64,000 bases of DNA from Bacteroidaceae bacterium (GTDB lineage: Bacteria; Bacteroidota; Bacteroidia; Bacteroidales; Bacteroidaceae). The stretch is from positions 1-64,000 of the forward strand of contig JAFZSP010000085.1 in assembly GCA_017619335.1 (NCBI GenBank), written 5' to 3'. Below, piece after piece: positions 8,475 to 17,810 of this stretch; positions within the stretch are counted from its first letter, which is position 1, and each line of letters begins with the position of its first letter. The notes under the pieces were generated by a model. The model was not told the DNA's origin and did not search any database. It was given only the letters and a program-made list of their open reading frames with translations. Position numbers and translations under genes: made by a program.

Positions 8475-9830
8475 TTACATGAACTTCCACTTCATGAACC
8501 AGCGTTCGTTGAAGGTCAGCCCAATCTTGACCGCCAGAACATCTTCACTGATGAGGCTTGAAGAGCCGGCAGGCCGGTGGGCCCATTGGATGCCGATATT
8601 CAGGTAGGACGGCGTATAAATGTTCAGGACATTCTTGTGGGTGTTGCTGTTGCTGATGGGGAGTCCGATACCGGCAGTGATGCCGTACTCCTTGGGCCCG
8701 TCCAGTCCGTTGACTTTCAGGTATGGGCTGGAATAATAGGCACCGCAGCGGTAGTTGACACGTTGGAAGTAGGAGCGGGCGTAACGTCTTGGTACATACT
8801 CCATTCCGGCATTGATACGGAAGCGGTTTTTGTAGTCGCCGGTAGCAGGGGAGTAGATCAGGTCGCTGCCTGCGCCTTGAAGATGTGGCGTGGTGCATTT
8901 TCCCCACTGTTCCAGCGTGAAATCAGCTGCCAACAACAGTCGTTCACGATGTTCCCAGGCAGCTCCCAGACTATAAGTCATAGGAATCTGGTAACCATCG
9001 TTGGTTGTTCGGCTGATGGTGTCGCCGGACTGGGTGGTGCGGAGGACGCTGGCCTCGCTGCCAATGGTGTGTCCCAACCCGACAGTGGCTCCCACCGTCA
9101 GACGGTTCCGCGGGTTCAGCACCTTCCGGAATTGCACACCGATATCCCCTTTCCAAGTCTTCAGAGCGGCGGTGTAGGACGAGTAGAGGCTGCTATAGTT
9201 GGATGTGGAAGCAGAGCCGTTTTCATAGAATGTCTGGGACATGTAATTGTTCACGTTGCCCCAAATGTATCCGAAGTTGGCACCCACGGAGAAACCCTTC
9301 AGCGGTTCCCATCCCACACCAACGTAAGCCTGATGCAATCCGCCCGAACCATTGTAGCTTAACTGCTGTGTGACAGTCTGTTGAGCGTATGGGTCAATGG
9401 TGACGATATTGCTCTGGGAGAAGCTGTACCCGATGTTGGTATAAGGCACAAATCCTGCGCTCATTCCCAGTCCTTTGGCCAGGCGGAAGGCGGCGTTGAC
9501 ATAGTCAAAAGACGTACTGTTCACGTGCTGTTTGACATCCTGTTGCTTCATCCTGATTTGCTGGAGGCTCATGCCCACATCAAAGAGGAAGGTCAGCGAG
9601 TCGTTGGCCGAGTAGCTGGCGGGGTTCTGCATATTGATGCGGTAGCCGTCCCGCAGGCCTTGTGCCACACCGCCCATGGAACGGTTGTGGCTCTGTGACT
9701 GGTCGGCCGGAAGACCCAAGCCGAATCGGGAGTAGGAAGAGTTCACACCGCCATTGGACTGTGCACGGAGGCCGAGGGGCATCAGCGTACAGGCAATGGC
9801 CAAGGAGAGAAGATGATATTTCAAATTCAT
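8475..9830 (-). CDS. Outer-membrane beta-barrel protein (FadL/OMPP1-like)
   Basis: 451 residues with a cleavable signal (ending LRAQS) and an N-terminal segment SSYSRFGLGLPADQSQSHNRSMGGVAQGL that resembles the hatch start of FadL-type barrels in Bacteroidota. The rest alternates amphipathic strands rich in Tyr, Gly and Ser (GYSFSQSN, VGVGWEPLKGFSVGANFGYIWG, GITAGIGLPIS), ending in an aromatic residue region (ERWFMKWKFM). It is predicted to be an outer-membrane channel or biogenesis protein; substrate unknown. It lies 15 bp downstream of coaX and upstream of lptC, an arrangement I recall from other Bacteroidales. Confidence 0.8.
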   Translation of the reverse strand: MNLKYHLLSLAIACTLMPLGLRAQSNGGVNSSYSRFGLGLPADQSQSHNRSMGGVAQGLRDGYRINMQNPASYSANDSLTFLFDVGMSLQQIRMKQQDVKQHVNSTSFDYVNAAFRLAKGLGMSAGFVPYTNIGYSFSQSNIVTIDPYAQQTVTQQLSYNGSGGLHQAYVGVGWEPLKGFSVGANFGYIWGNVNNYMSQTFYENGSASTSNYSSLYSSYTAALKTWKGDIGVQFRKVLNPRNRLTVGATVGLGHTIGSEASVLRTTQSGDTISRTTNDGYQIPMTYSLGAAWEHRERLLLAADFTLEQWGKCTTPHLQGAGSDLIYSPATGDYKNRFRINAGMEYVPRRYARSYFQRVNYRCGAYYSSPYLKVNGLDGPKEYGITAGIGLPISNSNTHKNVLNIYTPSYLNIGIQWAHRPAGSSSLISEDVLAVKIGLTFNERWFMKWKFM

Positions 9831-9845
9831 TTTCGCGTTGCTTTC

Positions 9846-10571
9846 TTATTGCATGTTGTAGGCCAGAATGGCATCCAACCCACGTGGAACCATGAAATGG
9901 TCTGCAAAGATGGCACTTTTTATTGTCTTGTCAAAATTTAATTGGTCTCCGCCCGTTAAAAAAACCAAAAGGCCGTCATATTTAACGTTGAAGTGGCGGA
10001 TATAGCCCTCAATCTCGTGTCTCATGCCCTCTATGACGCCAGCTCTGATGGCCGTTTCGGTGTCATAACCCAACTCCGGTGTCGGCCCTTCTGCTTCCAC
10101 CAGTGGGAGGCGGGGGAAATAGTCGTCGATGGCACGCAGGCGGGCGTGCAATCCAGGGGAAATATTGCCGCCCAAGTAGGCTCCGTCTGCTGTGACGAGG
10201 TCGAAGGTGATGCAGCTGCCGGCATCGATGATGAGCAGGTTCCTTCCCGGGCGCAGTGTCCAGGCACCAACGGCTGCGGCCAGGCGGTCACTTCCTAAGG
10301 TCTGTGGTGAGCGGTAACGGTTCTGCAAGGGTGTGGGGGTTGCAGGTGTGAAGCGCAGAAGCGGGCAGGGGAGTGCTGCCAGATGCTGCTCGGCAGCCGT
10401 TCCCAGATCCACGGTGGAGCATAGGATGGCAGCCTTGAAAGGGTACTTCTTTACGAAGTCTGCCAGCCCGCCCAGGTCGCTGCCCTCGGCGATGCATTCT
10501 TCGGTCGGCGTGCCGTCCTGAAAGGCCACCAACTTCGTGCGCGTGTTACCTATATCTATAATCAGATTCAT
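9846..10571 (-). CDS. coaX: Type III pantothenate kinase
   Basis: 241 residues. CoaX phosphorylates pantothenate in the first step of coenzyme A synthesis. The ASKHA-type ATP-binding motif DIGNTRTK is at residues 5-12; LGSDRLAAAVGA, NLLIIDAGSCITFDLV and GGNISPGL are characteristic of the type III family, and the length matches. I took ATG at 10571: the longer reading starts at a TTG that lies inside the promoter -7 element and so cannot be in the mRNA. The leader is therefore only a few bases. It heads the operon coaX-OMP-lptC-CorC. Confidence 0.93.
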   Translation of the reverse strand: MNLIIDIGNTRTKLVAFQDGTPTEECIAEGSDLGGLADFVKKYPFKAAILCSTVDLGTAAEQHLAALPCPLLRFTPATPTPLQNRYRSPQTLGSDRLAAAVGAWTLRPGRNLLIIDAGSCITFDLVTADGAYLGGNISPGLHARLRAIDDYFPRLPLVEAEGPTPELGYDTETAIRAGVIEGMRHEIEGYIRHFNVKYDGLLVFLTGGDQLNFDKTIKSAIFADHFMVPRGLDAILAYNMQ

Positions 10572-10581
10572 TTTCGGGGTG

Positions 10582-10589
10582 CAAAGGTA
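10582..10589 (-). promoter_or_regulatory. -7 promoter element (TACCTTTG) for coaX
   Basis: TACCTTTG on the minus strand; only 10 bases (CACCCCGAAA) separate it from the coaX ATG, so transcription should begin within a few bases of the start codon. Confidence 0.75.
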
Positions 10590-10748
10590 CAAAAAAGTTT
10601 AGAGTTTGGGGGTTAGAGTTGAGAGTTTTTTGCATGGAAGAGGCTTCTTTTTGGCTTTATTTAATAGCTGACAGGCGAAAAAGGTGTGGAAAACGGGCTT
10701 TCAGAGTAAAAACTTTAATCTCTAAACCCTAAACTCTAAACTTTTTTG

Positions 10749-10756
10749 TACCTTTG
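10749..10756 (+). promoter_or_regulatory. -7 promoter element (TACCTTTG) for the DUF4105 gene
   Basis: TACCTTTG on the plus strand, 9 bases before the ATG at 10766; mirror image of the coaX promoter. Confidence 0.75.
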
Positions 10757-10765
10757 CGCCCGATT

Positions 10766-11965
10766 ATGAGATACCTTTGGTTGAAAATATGTCTTTTGGT
10801 GGCATTTTCGGTGCCTGTAGGCCTCGCAGCAGAGACTGTGGATTCCACTTTGACCGTGAGTCTGCTCACCTGTTCCCCTGGTGAGCAGAGTTATGAGCTT
10901 TACGGTCACACGGCGCTGCGTGTTCGCTCTCTTCAGCAACGTCTGGACACCGTCTATAATTACGGAGCCTTCGATTTCACGGCGCCCCACTTTCTCTGGC
11001 GCTTTGTGCTTGGCGAGTGTGATTATATGCTGGCCGGGGAATCCATGGAACTGTTTCTCATGCAGTACCGTTATCGTGGTTCTTCGGTTACGGAGCAGGT
11101 GCTGAATCTCACACCGGTGGAAGCTTATCTCCTGGCCAAGGCCCTGAAGAACGAGAGTCATCCAGACTCCTGTGTCTATCGTTACAACATTTTCCGCAAC
11201 AACTGCACCACCAAGGCGCGTGATGCCATCGAGGCTGCCGTCCTGGGTGAAGTGCGTTATCCCGTTCATGGACGTCGAAATACCTTCCGCACTATTCTTC
11301 ATGAATTCACCGCCGGTCACCCGTGGGCCCGTGAGGGCAACGACCTGCTCTTGGGTGCCGAGGTCGATACCCTCATCACCGAACGTGACGAGATGTTTGC
11401 ACCGCTTTACATGATGGATTACGCTGCAGGAGCCATGATTGTGGGCTATCGCAGCAACTATCGTCCACTGGTTCGTGAGACCCATGTGCTGCTCTCTGAA
11501 AACCCTGAACGTCAGCGTGCTATGCGAGAGAAGCTACCTTCGTTCCCTCTGTCACCGAGAGCCTTGGGCTGGTCACTTTTTGTGGCAGGTCTGCTGTTGG
11601 CTGCTTGGGAGTGGCGTCGCCGTCGGGTCTTCTGGCCTGTGGATGCTGTGCTTTTGACCTTGCAGGGTTTGGCGGGTGCGCTGCTGACTTTCATGGCGTT
11701 GTTCTCGCTGCATCCTGGTGTGGCGTCAAATTGGCAGGTTATAGTCCTCAATCCGCTGCCCCTCTTTTTCGTGTATTCAGTGGTCAGGGCCGATATTCTT
11801 CGCAAACCCTTTGTCTATCACACGATTGCCGCAGTCATCCTCGTGTTTTTTATCGTCCTCACGTTCCTGATTCCTCAAGATTTCTGCCGTCTCATCTTGC
11901 CTTTGGCATTACTTTTGCTGAGTCGTGCAGCAGTACACCTTATTATATATAAGAAGTTAGTATGA
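10766..11965 (+). CDS. DUF4105 (Lnb-N-like) membrane protein
   Basis: 399 residues. Start set at ATG 10766 because an in-frame TTG upstream falls inside the -7 promoter element. A signal segment (LKICLLVAFSVPVGLAAET) leads into a DUF4105/Lnb N-terminal periplasmic domain, with YELYGHTALRV (conserved His) and FRNNCTTKARDAIE (conserved Cys), which suggest a papain-like NlpC-type arrangement. The C-terminal third has about four or five membrane segments (LGWSLFVAGLLLAAWEW, DAVLLTLQGLAGALLTFMAL and two or three more, the last LILPLALLLLSRAAVHLIIY). Probably an inner-membrane enzyme facing the periplasm; substrate unknown. Its stop overlaps the next ATG by 4 bp. Confidence 0.85.
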   Translation: MRYLWLKICLLVAFSVPVGLAAETVDSTLTVSLLTCSPGEQSYELYGHTALRVRSLQQRLDTVYNYGAFDFTAPHFLWRFVLGECDYMLAGESMELFLMQYRYRGSSVTEQVLNLTPVEAYLLAKALKNESHPDSCVYRYNIFRNNCTTKARDAIEAAVLGEVRYPVHGRRNTFRTILHEFTAGHPWAREGNDLLLGAEVDTLITERDEMFAPLYMMDYAAGAMIVGYRSNYRPLVRETHVLLSENPERQRAMREKLPSFPLSPRALGWSLFVAGLLLAAWEWRRRRVFWPVDAVLLTLQGLAGALLTFMALFSLHPGVASNWQVIVLNPLPLFFVYSVVRADILRKPFVYHTIAAVILVFFIVLTFLIPQDFCRLILPLALLLLSRAAVHLIIYKKLV

Positions 11966-13575
11966 GTACTCATCACTCCTCCATGACCCGCAACCGGTTG
12001 ATTACCTCCTTGGTGGCTTTGATGGCGCTGATGAGCGTTGATGCCCAATCCACGCCCGAGTTGCCGCGCCTGGTCGTCAACATTTTGGTTGACCAGTTGC
12101 GAACAGATTATATGGAGGCTTTTGCCCCGCTCTATGGCGAGGACGGCCTGAAACGTCTGATGCGTGAGGCTCGCTATTATGCCGACACCCAACAGCCTTT
12201 CAGCGGTGCCGACCGCGCCTCGGCAGCAGCCTGTCTCAGCACGGGTGCCATTCCCTATGACAATGGCATACCATCCCTCCAATGGCTGTCCCGCCAGACG
12301 TTGAGACCAATGTTCTGCGTGGACGATCCCGCCTTTGCCGGTCAGCAAACCAACGAGAAGAGCTCCCCTCGTCACCTGCTCACCACCGCCCTTTCCGATG
12401 AACTGGAGATGGCTACAGGCGAGCGTGCTGTGGTCTATAGCATTTGTCCTGAGCGAGATATGGCTGTGCTGCTGGCCGGTCACGTGGCTGACGGTGCTTT
12501 CTGGATCAACGACGAGACAGGCTCCTGGTGCGGTTCCAGCTTCTATGGCGAATACCCCTACTGGGCCAAGCAGTATGAGCAGATGAGCCCTATCTCCAAG
12601 CGCATTGGAGGTCTCACCTGGCAGCCTGCCTACGAGGGTGGCCTCTCCACATTCCATTATTTCCAGAGTGCTGCCGATGCAGATGGACGCGATTTCAAAC
12701 ACAGCTTCTCCGGTGACCGCAAGTACCGGCTGCTGAAGAACTCCGCGATGGTCAACGAGGAGGTGGCACTCTTCGTAGATCGCTGTCTCTCAGGTTCCGA
12801 TGTGGGCAAAGACCGCCTCACCGACGTGCTGAATATTGGCCTCTACGCAGGGAACTTCGACCATCAGAGCGTCGTGCGCTGCCCCTCGGAGATGCAAGAC
12901 ACCTACGTTCGTCTGGACCGTGCTCTTGCACACATCTTCTCCAGCGTGGAGCAGATCATGAAGAAGAGTGAGGTGCTCTATGTGGTCTCCTCCACCTGTT
13001 ATGCCGACAGCGATGCCGATGACATCGATTTTGTCAAGAACCGCATCCCCACGGGCACTTTCTCCATGGAGCGTGCCGCCATGCTTCTGAATATGTACCT
13101 CACTGCCATGTATGGTCAGGCGCAGTACATCGAAGCCACTCACAATCAGCAGATTTACCTCAATCACAAACTCATTGAGCAGCGCCAGCTGAAGTTCAAT
13201 GAGGTGCTGGCTCGTGCCGAGGAGTTCTTGGCACAGATGGAGGGCGTGCGGGATGTCTATACCTCCTCCCGTCTGGCGCTCGGTGCCTGGGTGAAGGGCC
13301 TGGACCGTGTGCGTGCAGGATGGAACATCACCCGCTGCGGCGACATCCTCATAGAGGCCAACCCCGGCTGGAAGATTGTTAGTCAGAACGATACAGAGTA
13401 TGTGAATCAGGGCCAGCCCTACATCTCCTATCCCCTCTTCTTCATGGGGCCGAACGTAGTGGCCGAGCGCATCAGCACCCCCGTGAGCACAGCAGCTGTT
13501 GCGCCCACCTTGGCACGTTGTCTCCGCATCCGGGCACCCAATGGTTCCACCACGGCACCCTTAGTGCTGAAATGA
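11962..13575 (+). CDS. PafA-like alkaline-phosphatase-superfamily protein, probably catalytically inactive
   Basis: 537 residues with a signal peptide (cleavage near VDAQS). Family landmarks of PafA-type phosphatases are present: LVVNILVDQLRTDY, RHLLTTALSDELEMATGE, AGHVADGAFWINDETG, DTYVRLDRALAHI and the late PISYPLFFMGP-like block. Position-by-position comparison with my memory of PafA shows the nucleophile Thr replaced by Arg (GADRASAAAC), the metal ligands Asp and His replaced in LYAGNFDHQS, the Asp-His pair of the TADHG block replaced by SSTCY, and the last His replaced by Gln (YVNQGQP). Only the first Asp remains. It overlaps the DUF4105 gene by 4 bp and precedes secA by 49 bp. Likely a binding or structural pseudoenzyme. 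Confidence 0.82.
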   Translation: MSTHHSSMTRNRLITSLVALMALMSVDAQSTPELPRLVVNILVDQLRTDYMEAFAPLYGEDGLKRLMREARYYADTQQPFSGADRASAAACLSTGAIPYDNGIPSLQWLSRQTLRPMFCVDDPAFAGQQTNEKSSPRHLLTTALSDELEMATGERAVVYSICPERDMAVLLAGHVADGAFWINDETGSWCGSSFYGEYPYWAKQYEQMSPISKRIGGLTWQPAYEGGLSTFHYFQSAADADGRDFKHSFSGDRKYRLLKNSAMVNEEVALFVDRCLSGSDVGKDRLTDVLNIGLYAGNFDHQSVVRCPSEMQDTYVRLDRALAHIFSSVEQIMKKSEVLYVVSSTCYADSDADDIDFVKNRIPTGTFSMERAAMLLNMYLTAMYGQAQYIEATHNQQIYLNHKLIEQRQLKFNEVLARAEEFLAQMEGVRDVYTSSRLALGAWVKGLDRVRAGWNITRCGDILIEANPGWKIVSQNDTEYVNQGQPYISYPLFFMGPNVVAERISTPVSTAAVAPTLARCLRIRAPNGSTTAPLVLK

Positions 13576-13610
13576 TTAAAACTTAAAACATTAAACATTT
13601 AACTCTTAAC
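13576..13610 (+). repeat. Five heptanucleotide repeats before secA
   Basis: Exact 7-bp period: TTAAAAC, TTAAAAC, ATTAAAC, ATTTAAC, TCTTAAC. The block fills the gap between the PafA-like stop and the secA GTG, ending 14 bases before that start. Confidence 0.9.
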
Positions 13611-13624
13611 CCCCTCATATAACA

Positions 13625-16600
13625 GTGGACTTTATAAAACTCCTGCGCACGCTCTTTGGTAACAAGAGCGACCGCGATATGAAAGCAATCCAGCCCCTCG
13701 TCCTGGAGGTGCTGAAAGTATATCCCGAAATCAATGCCCTCAGCAACGATGACCTTCGCGCGCGTACCTTAGAATTAAAGGCGCGCCTGCGCGAGGCAGG
13801 TCAGCCCATCCGTCAGCAGATTGACGAGCTCAAGGCCAAGATAGAACAGACGCCCATTGAGGAGCGCAAACCCATCTTTGAAAAGATAGACAAGCTGGAG
13901 AAAGACCAGTTGGAAGTCTTTGAGAAAGTGCTGGACGAGATTCGCCCCGTGGCCTTCGCCATCGTCAAGAGCACTGCCGAGCGCTTCACCAACAACGAGA
14001 ACATTGAGGTCACTGCCACCGATTTCGACCGCGAGCTGGCAGCCCGTCACGACTTCGTGGACATAGAAGGTGACAAGGCCATTTACCATAACCACTGGGT
14101 GGCTGGCGGCAACGAGACGCTCTGGAACATGATTCACTATGATGTGCAACTCTTCGGCGGCACCGTGCTCCATCAGGGCAAGATTGCCGAGATGGCGACG
14201 GGTGAAGGAAAGACCCTCGTGGCCACCCTCCCTGTGTTCCTTAACGCACTGACTGGTAATGGCGTACATGTGGTCACCGTGAATGACTACCTTGCCAAGC
14301 GTGACTCCGAATGGATGGGCCCGCTTTATATGTTCCACGGCCTCAGTGTGGATTGCATCGACAAGCACCAGCCCAACAGTGAGGCCCGCCGCAAGGCCTA
14401 CCAGGCAGATATCACCTTCGGTACCAACAACGAGTTCGGTTTTGACTATCTGCGTGACAATATGGCCACCTCGCCCGAGGACCTCGTGCAGCGCAGCCAC
14501 AACTATGCCATCGTCGATGAGGTGGACTCCGTGCTCATCGATGATGCCCGCACGCCGTTGATTATCAGCGGTCCCGTGCCCAAGGGTGATGACCAGATGT
14601 TCGAGGAGTACCAGCCTCTGGTGGAGAAGCTCGTGGGTGTGCAGCGTCAGCTGGCCACACAGTACCTGGCCGAGGCCAAGAAACTCATCTCAGAGGGTCA
14701 GGCCGAGGAAGACAAGGAGAAGACCGCTGCAGGTTTCCTCTCCCTCTTCCGTTCCTACAAGGCCCTGCCTAAGAACAAGCCCCTTATCAAGTACCTCTCC
14801 GAGCCGGGCATCAAGAGCGGTATGCTCTCCACTGAGGAAATCTACATGGAGAACAACAACAAACGTATGCCCGAGGCTGTGGAGCCCCTGTTCTTCGTCA
14901 TCGATGAGAAGCTAAACAGCGCCGACCTCACGGACAAGGGTAACGCCTGGCTGGCCGGACAGGTGAATGATGAGGACCTCTTCATCCTTCCCGATATTGC
15001 GGCACAAATGTCTGCCCTTGAGGGAGATACATCCCTCTCCGATGAGGAACGTGTGCAGAAGAAAGATCAGCTCTACACCGATTATGCCATCAAGAGCGAG
15101 CGCGTACACACCATTCAGCAGCTGCTGAAGGCCTATGCGATGTTCAACCTCAACGAGGAGTACATCATCGTGGATGGTGAGATCAAGATTGTGGATGAGC
15201 AGACAGGCCGTGTGATGGAAGGTCGCCGTTGGAGCGACGGACTGCATCAGGCCGTGGAGGCCAAGGAGCACGTGAAGGTGCAGGCTGCCACACAGACCTT
15301 CGCTACCATCACCCTCCAGAACTACTTCCGCATGTACCACAAGCTGGCCGGCATGACGGGTACCGCCATCACCGAGGCCGGTGAGTTCTGGGACATCTAC
15401 AAGTTGGACGTGGTGGAGATTCCCACCAACCGTCCCGTCATCCGCAACGATATGAACGACCGCGTCTATAAGACGCAGCGTGAGAAGTACAACGCCGTCA
15501 TCGCCGAGGTGGAGAAGATGCGCAACAGCGGACGACCCACCCTGGTGGGTACCACCTCCGTGGAAATCAGTGAGTTGCTGTCCAAGATGCTCTCCATGCG
15601 CAAGATTCCTCATCAGGTCTTGAACGCCAAGCTCCACCAGAAGGAGGCCGACATCGTGGCCCTCGCCGGTCAGAGCACCAATGGTCTCGGTGCCGTCACC
15701 ATCGCCACCAACATGGCAGGTCGTGGAACCGACATCAAGCTCTCCGATGCTGTGCGTGAGGCAGGCGGTCTGGCCATCATCGGCACAGAGCGTCATGAGA
15801 GCCGCCGTGTGGATCGCCAGTTGCGTGGTCGTTCCGGACGTCAGGGAGACCCGGGCAGCAGTGTTTTCTTCGTCTCTTTGGAGGACAAGCTCATGCGTCT
15901 CTTCGCCTCTGAGCGCATCGCCAAGGTAATGGACCGCCTGGGCTTCGAGGATGGCGAAATGATTGAGCATCCGATGATTAACAACAGCATCGAGCGTGCA
16001 CAGAAGAAGGTGGAAGAGAACCACTTCGGCGTGCGCAAACGCCTGCTGGAATATGACGATGTGATGAACAAACAGCGCACCGTGGTCTATGAGAAGCGTC
16101 GTCACGCCCTCATGGGTGAACGCCTCGGGATGGACATTGCCGACATGCTCTATGACCGTGTCTGCTCCATCATCGAGAACTGCGCCACCCACGACCAGAT
16201 GAAGGAACAGTTCATCGAGCTCTTCGCCATGGAAGTGCCCTTCACAGAGAGCGACCTCGTGCAGATGAAGCGCCCCGATCTGGAGGAGAAAGCCTATCAG
16301 GCCGTCCTCGACCGCTTCCAGCAGAAGACTGCCCTCATCGCCTCCGACGTCGTCAAGGTCTTCAAGCCCATCTACGATGGTCCCAATGGACAGGAGTGGG
16401 CAGAGCGTCCTGTGATGGTGCCCATCCTGGATGGTCGTCGCGTGTATAACATCGGTGGCGTCAGCCTGCGAGAGACCTGTGCCTCCGAGGGGCGTGCCAT
16501 CGTCACCGCCTTCGAGAAAGCCATCATGCTCCACGTCATCGACGAGGCTTGGAAGGAGAACCTCCGAGAGCTGGACGAACTGAAACACAGCGTGCAGAAC

Positions 16601-17053
16601 GCCAGCTATGAGCAGAAAGATCCGCTCCTCATTTTCAAGCTGGAGAGTGTGCAGCTCTTCGACAAGATGGTGAATAAGATTAACAATCAGACCATTAGCA
16701 TTCTCATGCGCGGTTCCGTGCCCGAGCAGCAGACCCAGGCTCCGGATGATGCCCAGCAGCGTGCTGCCGAGCAGGAAGCCCGTCGCCGTGCACGTGCTGC
16801 CGCCGCTCAGCGTGCCCAGTACCAGACAGGGCGCGGTACCACCGCTGCTCCTCGCTACAGCCGTCCCGACTATGCCGGAGGTGGTGCTCCCGCCGACCTC
16901 AACGATCCTGCACAGCAGGCCGCCGCAGCCTACGACACCCGTGAGCAGCAGCCCCGCACGCCCTTCACTGCCGAGAAGATTCCTGGCCGTAACGACCCCT
17001 GTCCCTGCGGCAGCGGCAAGAAGTTCAAGAACTGCCACGGGCGCAATCTGTAA
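13625..17053 (+). CDS. secA: Preprotein translocase ATPase SecA
   Basis: 1142 residues, starting at GTG 13625 (GTG GAC TTT). SecA drives secretory preproteins through SecYEG. Visible are the Walker A motif ([17 protein letters not shown], about residues 191-207), the [19 protein letters not shown] motif II (about 297), [16 protein letters not shown] and [16 protein letters not shown] of the second motor domain, a scaffold/wing region ([15 protein letters not shown]), and a C-terminal zinc/SecB-type tail ([16 protein letters not shown]). It is about 240 residues longer than the E. coli protein, with insertions in the first motor domain (for example about 340-430) and a Gln/Ala-rich linker before the tail, as in other Bacteroidota. 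Confidence 0.98.
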   Translation: MDFIKLLRTLFGNKSDRDMKAIQPLVLEVLKVYPEINALSNDDLRARTLELKARLREAGQPIRQQIDELKAKIEQTPIEERKPIFEKIDKLEKDQLEVFEKVLDEIRPVAFAIVKSTAERFTNNENIEVTATDFDRELAARHDFVDIEGDKAIYHNHWVAGGNETLWNMIHYDVQLFGGTVLHQGKIAEMATGEGKTLVATLPVFLNALTGNGVHVVTVNDYLAKRDSEWMGPLYMFHGLSVDCIDKHQPNSEARRKAYQADITFGTNNEFGFDYLRDNMATSPEDLVQRSHNYAIVDEVDSVLIDDARTPLIISGPVPKGDDQMFEEYQPLVEKLVGVQRQLATQYLAEAKKLISEGQAEEDKEKTAAGFLSLFRSYKALPKNKPLIKYLSEPGIKSGMLSTEEIYMENNNKRMPEAVEPLFFVIDEKLNSADLTDKGNAWLAGQVNDEDLFILPDIAAQMSALEGDTSLSDEERVQKKDQLYTDYAIKSERVHTIQQLLKAYAMFNLNEEYIIVDGEIKIVDEQTGRVMEGRRWSDGLHQAVEAKEHVKVQAATQTFATITLQNYFRMYHKLAGMTGTAITEAGEFWDIYKLDVVEIPTNRPVIRNDMNDRVYKTQREKYNAVIAEVEKMRNSGRPTLVGTTSVEISELLSKMLSMRKIPHQVLNAKLHQKEADIVALAGQSTNGLGAVTIATNMAGRGTDIKLSDAVREAGGLAIIGTERHESRRVDRQLRGRSGRQGDPGSSVFFVSLEDKLMRLFASERIAKVMDRLGFEDGEMIEHPMINNSIERAQKKVEENHFGVRKRLLEYDDVMNKQRTVVYEKRRHALMGERLGMDIADMLYDRVCSIIENCATHDQMKEQFIELFAMEVPFTESDLVQMKRPDLEEKAYQAVLDRFQQKTALIASDVVKVFKPIYDGPNGQEWAERPVMVPILDGRRVYNIGGVSLRETCASEGRAIVTAFEKAIMLHVIDEAWKENLRELDELKHSVQNASYEQKDPLLIFKLESVQLFDKMVNKINNQTISILMRGSVPEQQTQAPDDAQQRAAEQEARRRARAAAAQRAQYQTGRGTTAAPRYSRPDYAGGGAPADLNDPAQQAAAAYDTREQQPRTPFTAEKIPGRNDPCPCGSGKKFKNCHGRNL

Positions 17054-17056
17054 AGC

Positions 17057-17355
17057 ATGGATGCCACCTACAAATTCCTGCTCCACATAGCCGTAGCGGC
17101 TCTGCTCGGCGGAGTCATAGGTCTGGAGAGAGGCTACCGCGCCAAGGAAGCCGGCTTCCGCACGCATTTCCTGGTGGCACTGGGAGCCGCCGTTCCGCTT
17201 TTCCCTCTTCCACAGTGCCCGACGATCCCGCAGACATCCCGTCACGTCATTACATTATGAAGTTGGAGATCAAGACTTCACGCAGCAAGTATGGAGAGCA
17301 GATTCTCCATTTCATGACCGGTCTGGAAGGCGTGGAGATAGAGAGCATAGAGTGA
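17057..17355 (+). pseudogene. Remnant of an MgtC/SapB-family gene
   Basis: Begins 3 bp after secA. Codons 1-44 read like the start of MgtC/SapB (LLHIAVAALLGGVIGLERGY, AKEAGFRTHFLVALGAA). The frame then degenerates and stops at 17258-17260. In another frame, about 17204-17355 reads PDDPADIPSRHYIMKLEI and ends in YGEQILHFMTGLEGVEIESI, which looks like the C-terminal soluble domain of such proteins. About 100 residues of the membrane region are missing, so this is an internally deleted, frameshifted remnant. Calling the second half MgtC-derived is inference from position and style. Confidence 0.7.
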
Positions 17356-17367
17356 AGTCTTGAGAGG

Positions 17368-17551
17368 TTTAAATTGCAAAATTCAAAATTGCATTTACTT
17401 TTTTTACTTCGAGAATTTTTGAGGAGGATAAAATAAGTATATTTTATTATATATATTATTGATTATTAATATATTATACTATATAATATATCCTACTCTC
17501 TTTTCCGCTACTTTCTGTGAAGTGCATGCAATTTGCAATTTTGCAATTTAG
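17368..17551. repeat. MITE-like inverted-repeat element with AT-rich palindromic core
   Basis: Ends are TAAATTGCAAAATT on the left and its reverse complement on the right; the similarity extends imperfectly to about 28 bp. Both ends are built from roughly 7-bp steps (AAATTGC, AAAATTC, AAAATTG). The interior holds a long imperfect hairpin from GAGGAGGATA (about 17420) to TATCCTACTC (about 17497) with an almost pure A/T stem. No coding capacity. Confidence 0.65.
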
Positions 17552-17618
17552 ATGGTCTCCCACTTTCATAAAAATTTGCGTTTCAGTCACGAATGAGGCC
17601 AAGCTCAAGTCCTGTACC

Positions 17619-17728
17619 CCTTAAGCCTTCTCGGGGGAACCCTTAAGCCTTCTCTGGGAAACCCTTAAGCCTTGTCGCGAGAACCCTTAAGCCTTGTCGC
17701 GAGAACCTTTAAGCCTTCTATGTGACAC
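17619..17728. repeat. Tandem array B: five abutting units, exact 22-bp period
   Basis: Units begin at 17619, 17641, 17663, 17685 and 17707. The first 11-12 bases are conserved (CCTTAAGCCTT, containing palindrome CTTAAG); the second half varies (CTCGGGGGAAC, CTCTGGGAAAC, GTCGCGAGAAC twice, CTATGTGACAC). It lies in the 580-bp gap between the mgtC remnant and ileS, about 80 bp upstream of the ileS promoter. Confidence 0.93.
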
Positions 17729-17810
17729 CCCATGAGGATGCGGGCGGGCTGTTATCTGGTGGATGATGATGAGGCATTTTTGTGATTTTGAGATTTTTTT
17801 GGCAAAATAT

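Larger units (their letters stand above)
10581..10757. repeat. Perfect 27-bp inverted repeat carrying two divergent promoters, with heptad blocks
   Basis: Positions 10581-10607 and 10731-10757 are exact reverse complements (27 bp), each containing the -7 element of the gene leading away from it. Similarity continues more loosely beyond the perfect part because both sides hold five heptads in an exact 7-bp period: 10596-10630 (AGTTTAG-type) and 10713-10747 (CTCTAAA-type). The 123-bp centre holds nothing I recognise. Confidence 0.9.

Noticed and set aside
14912..17245. A long open frame on the minus strand opposite secA (about 777 codons)
   Set aside because: It is a by-product of the strongly biased codon use of secA; the peptide is His/Leu/Val-rich with no recognisable domain.
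17619..17728. CRISPR array
   Set aside because: Units abut at 22 bp with no unique 30-bp spacers and no cas genes nearby; the variable part is inside the unit and repeats itself.
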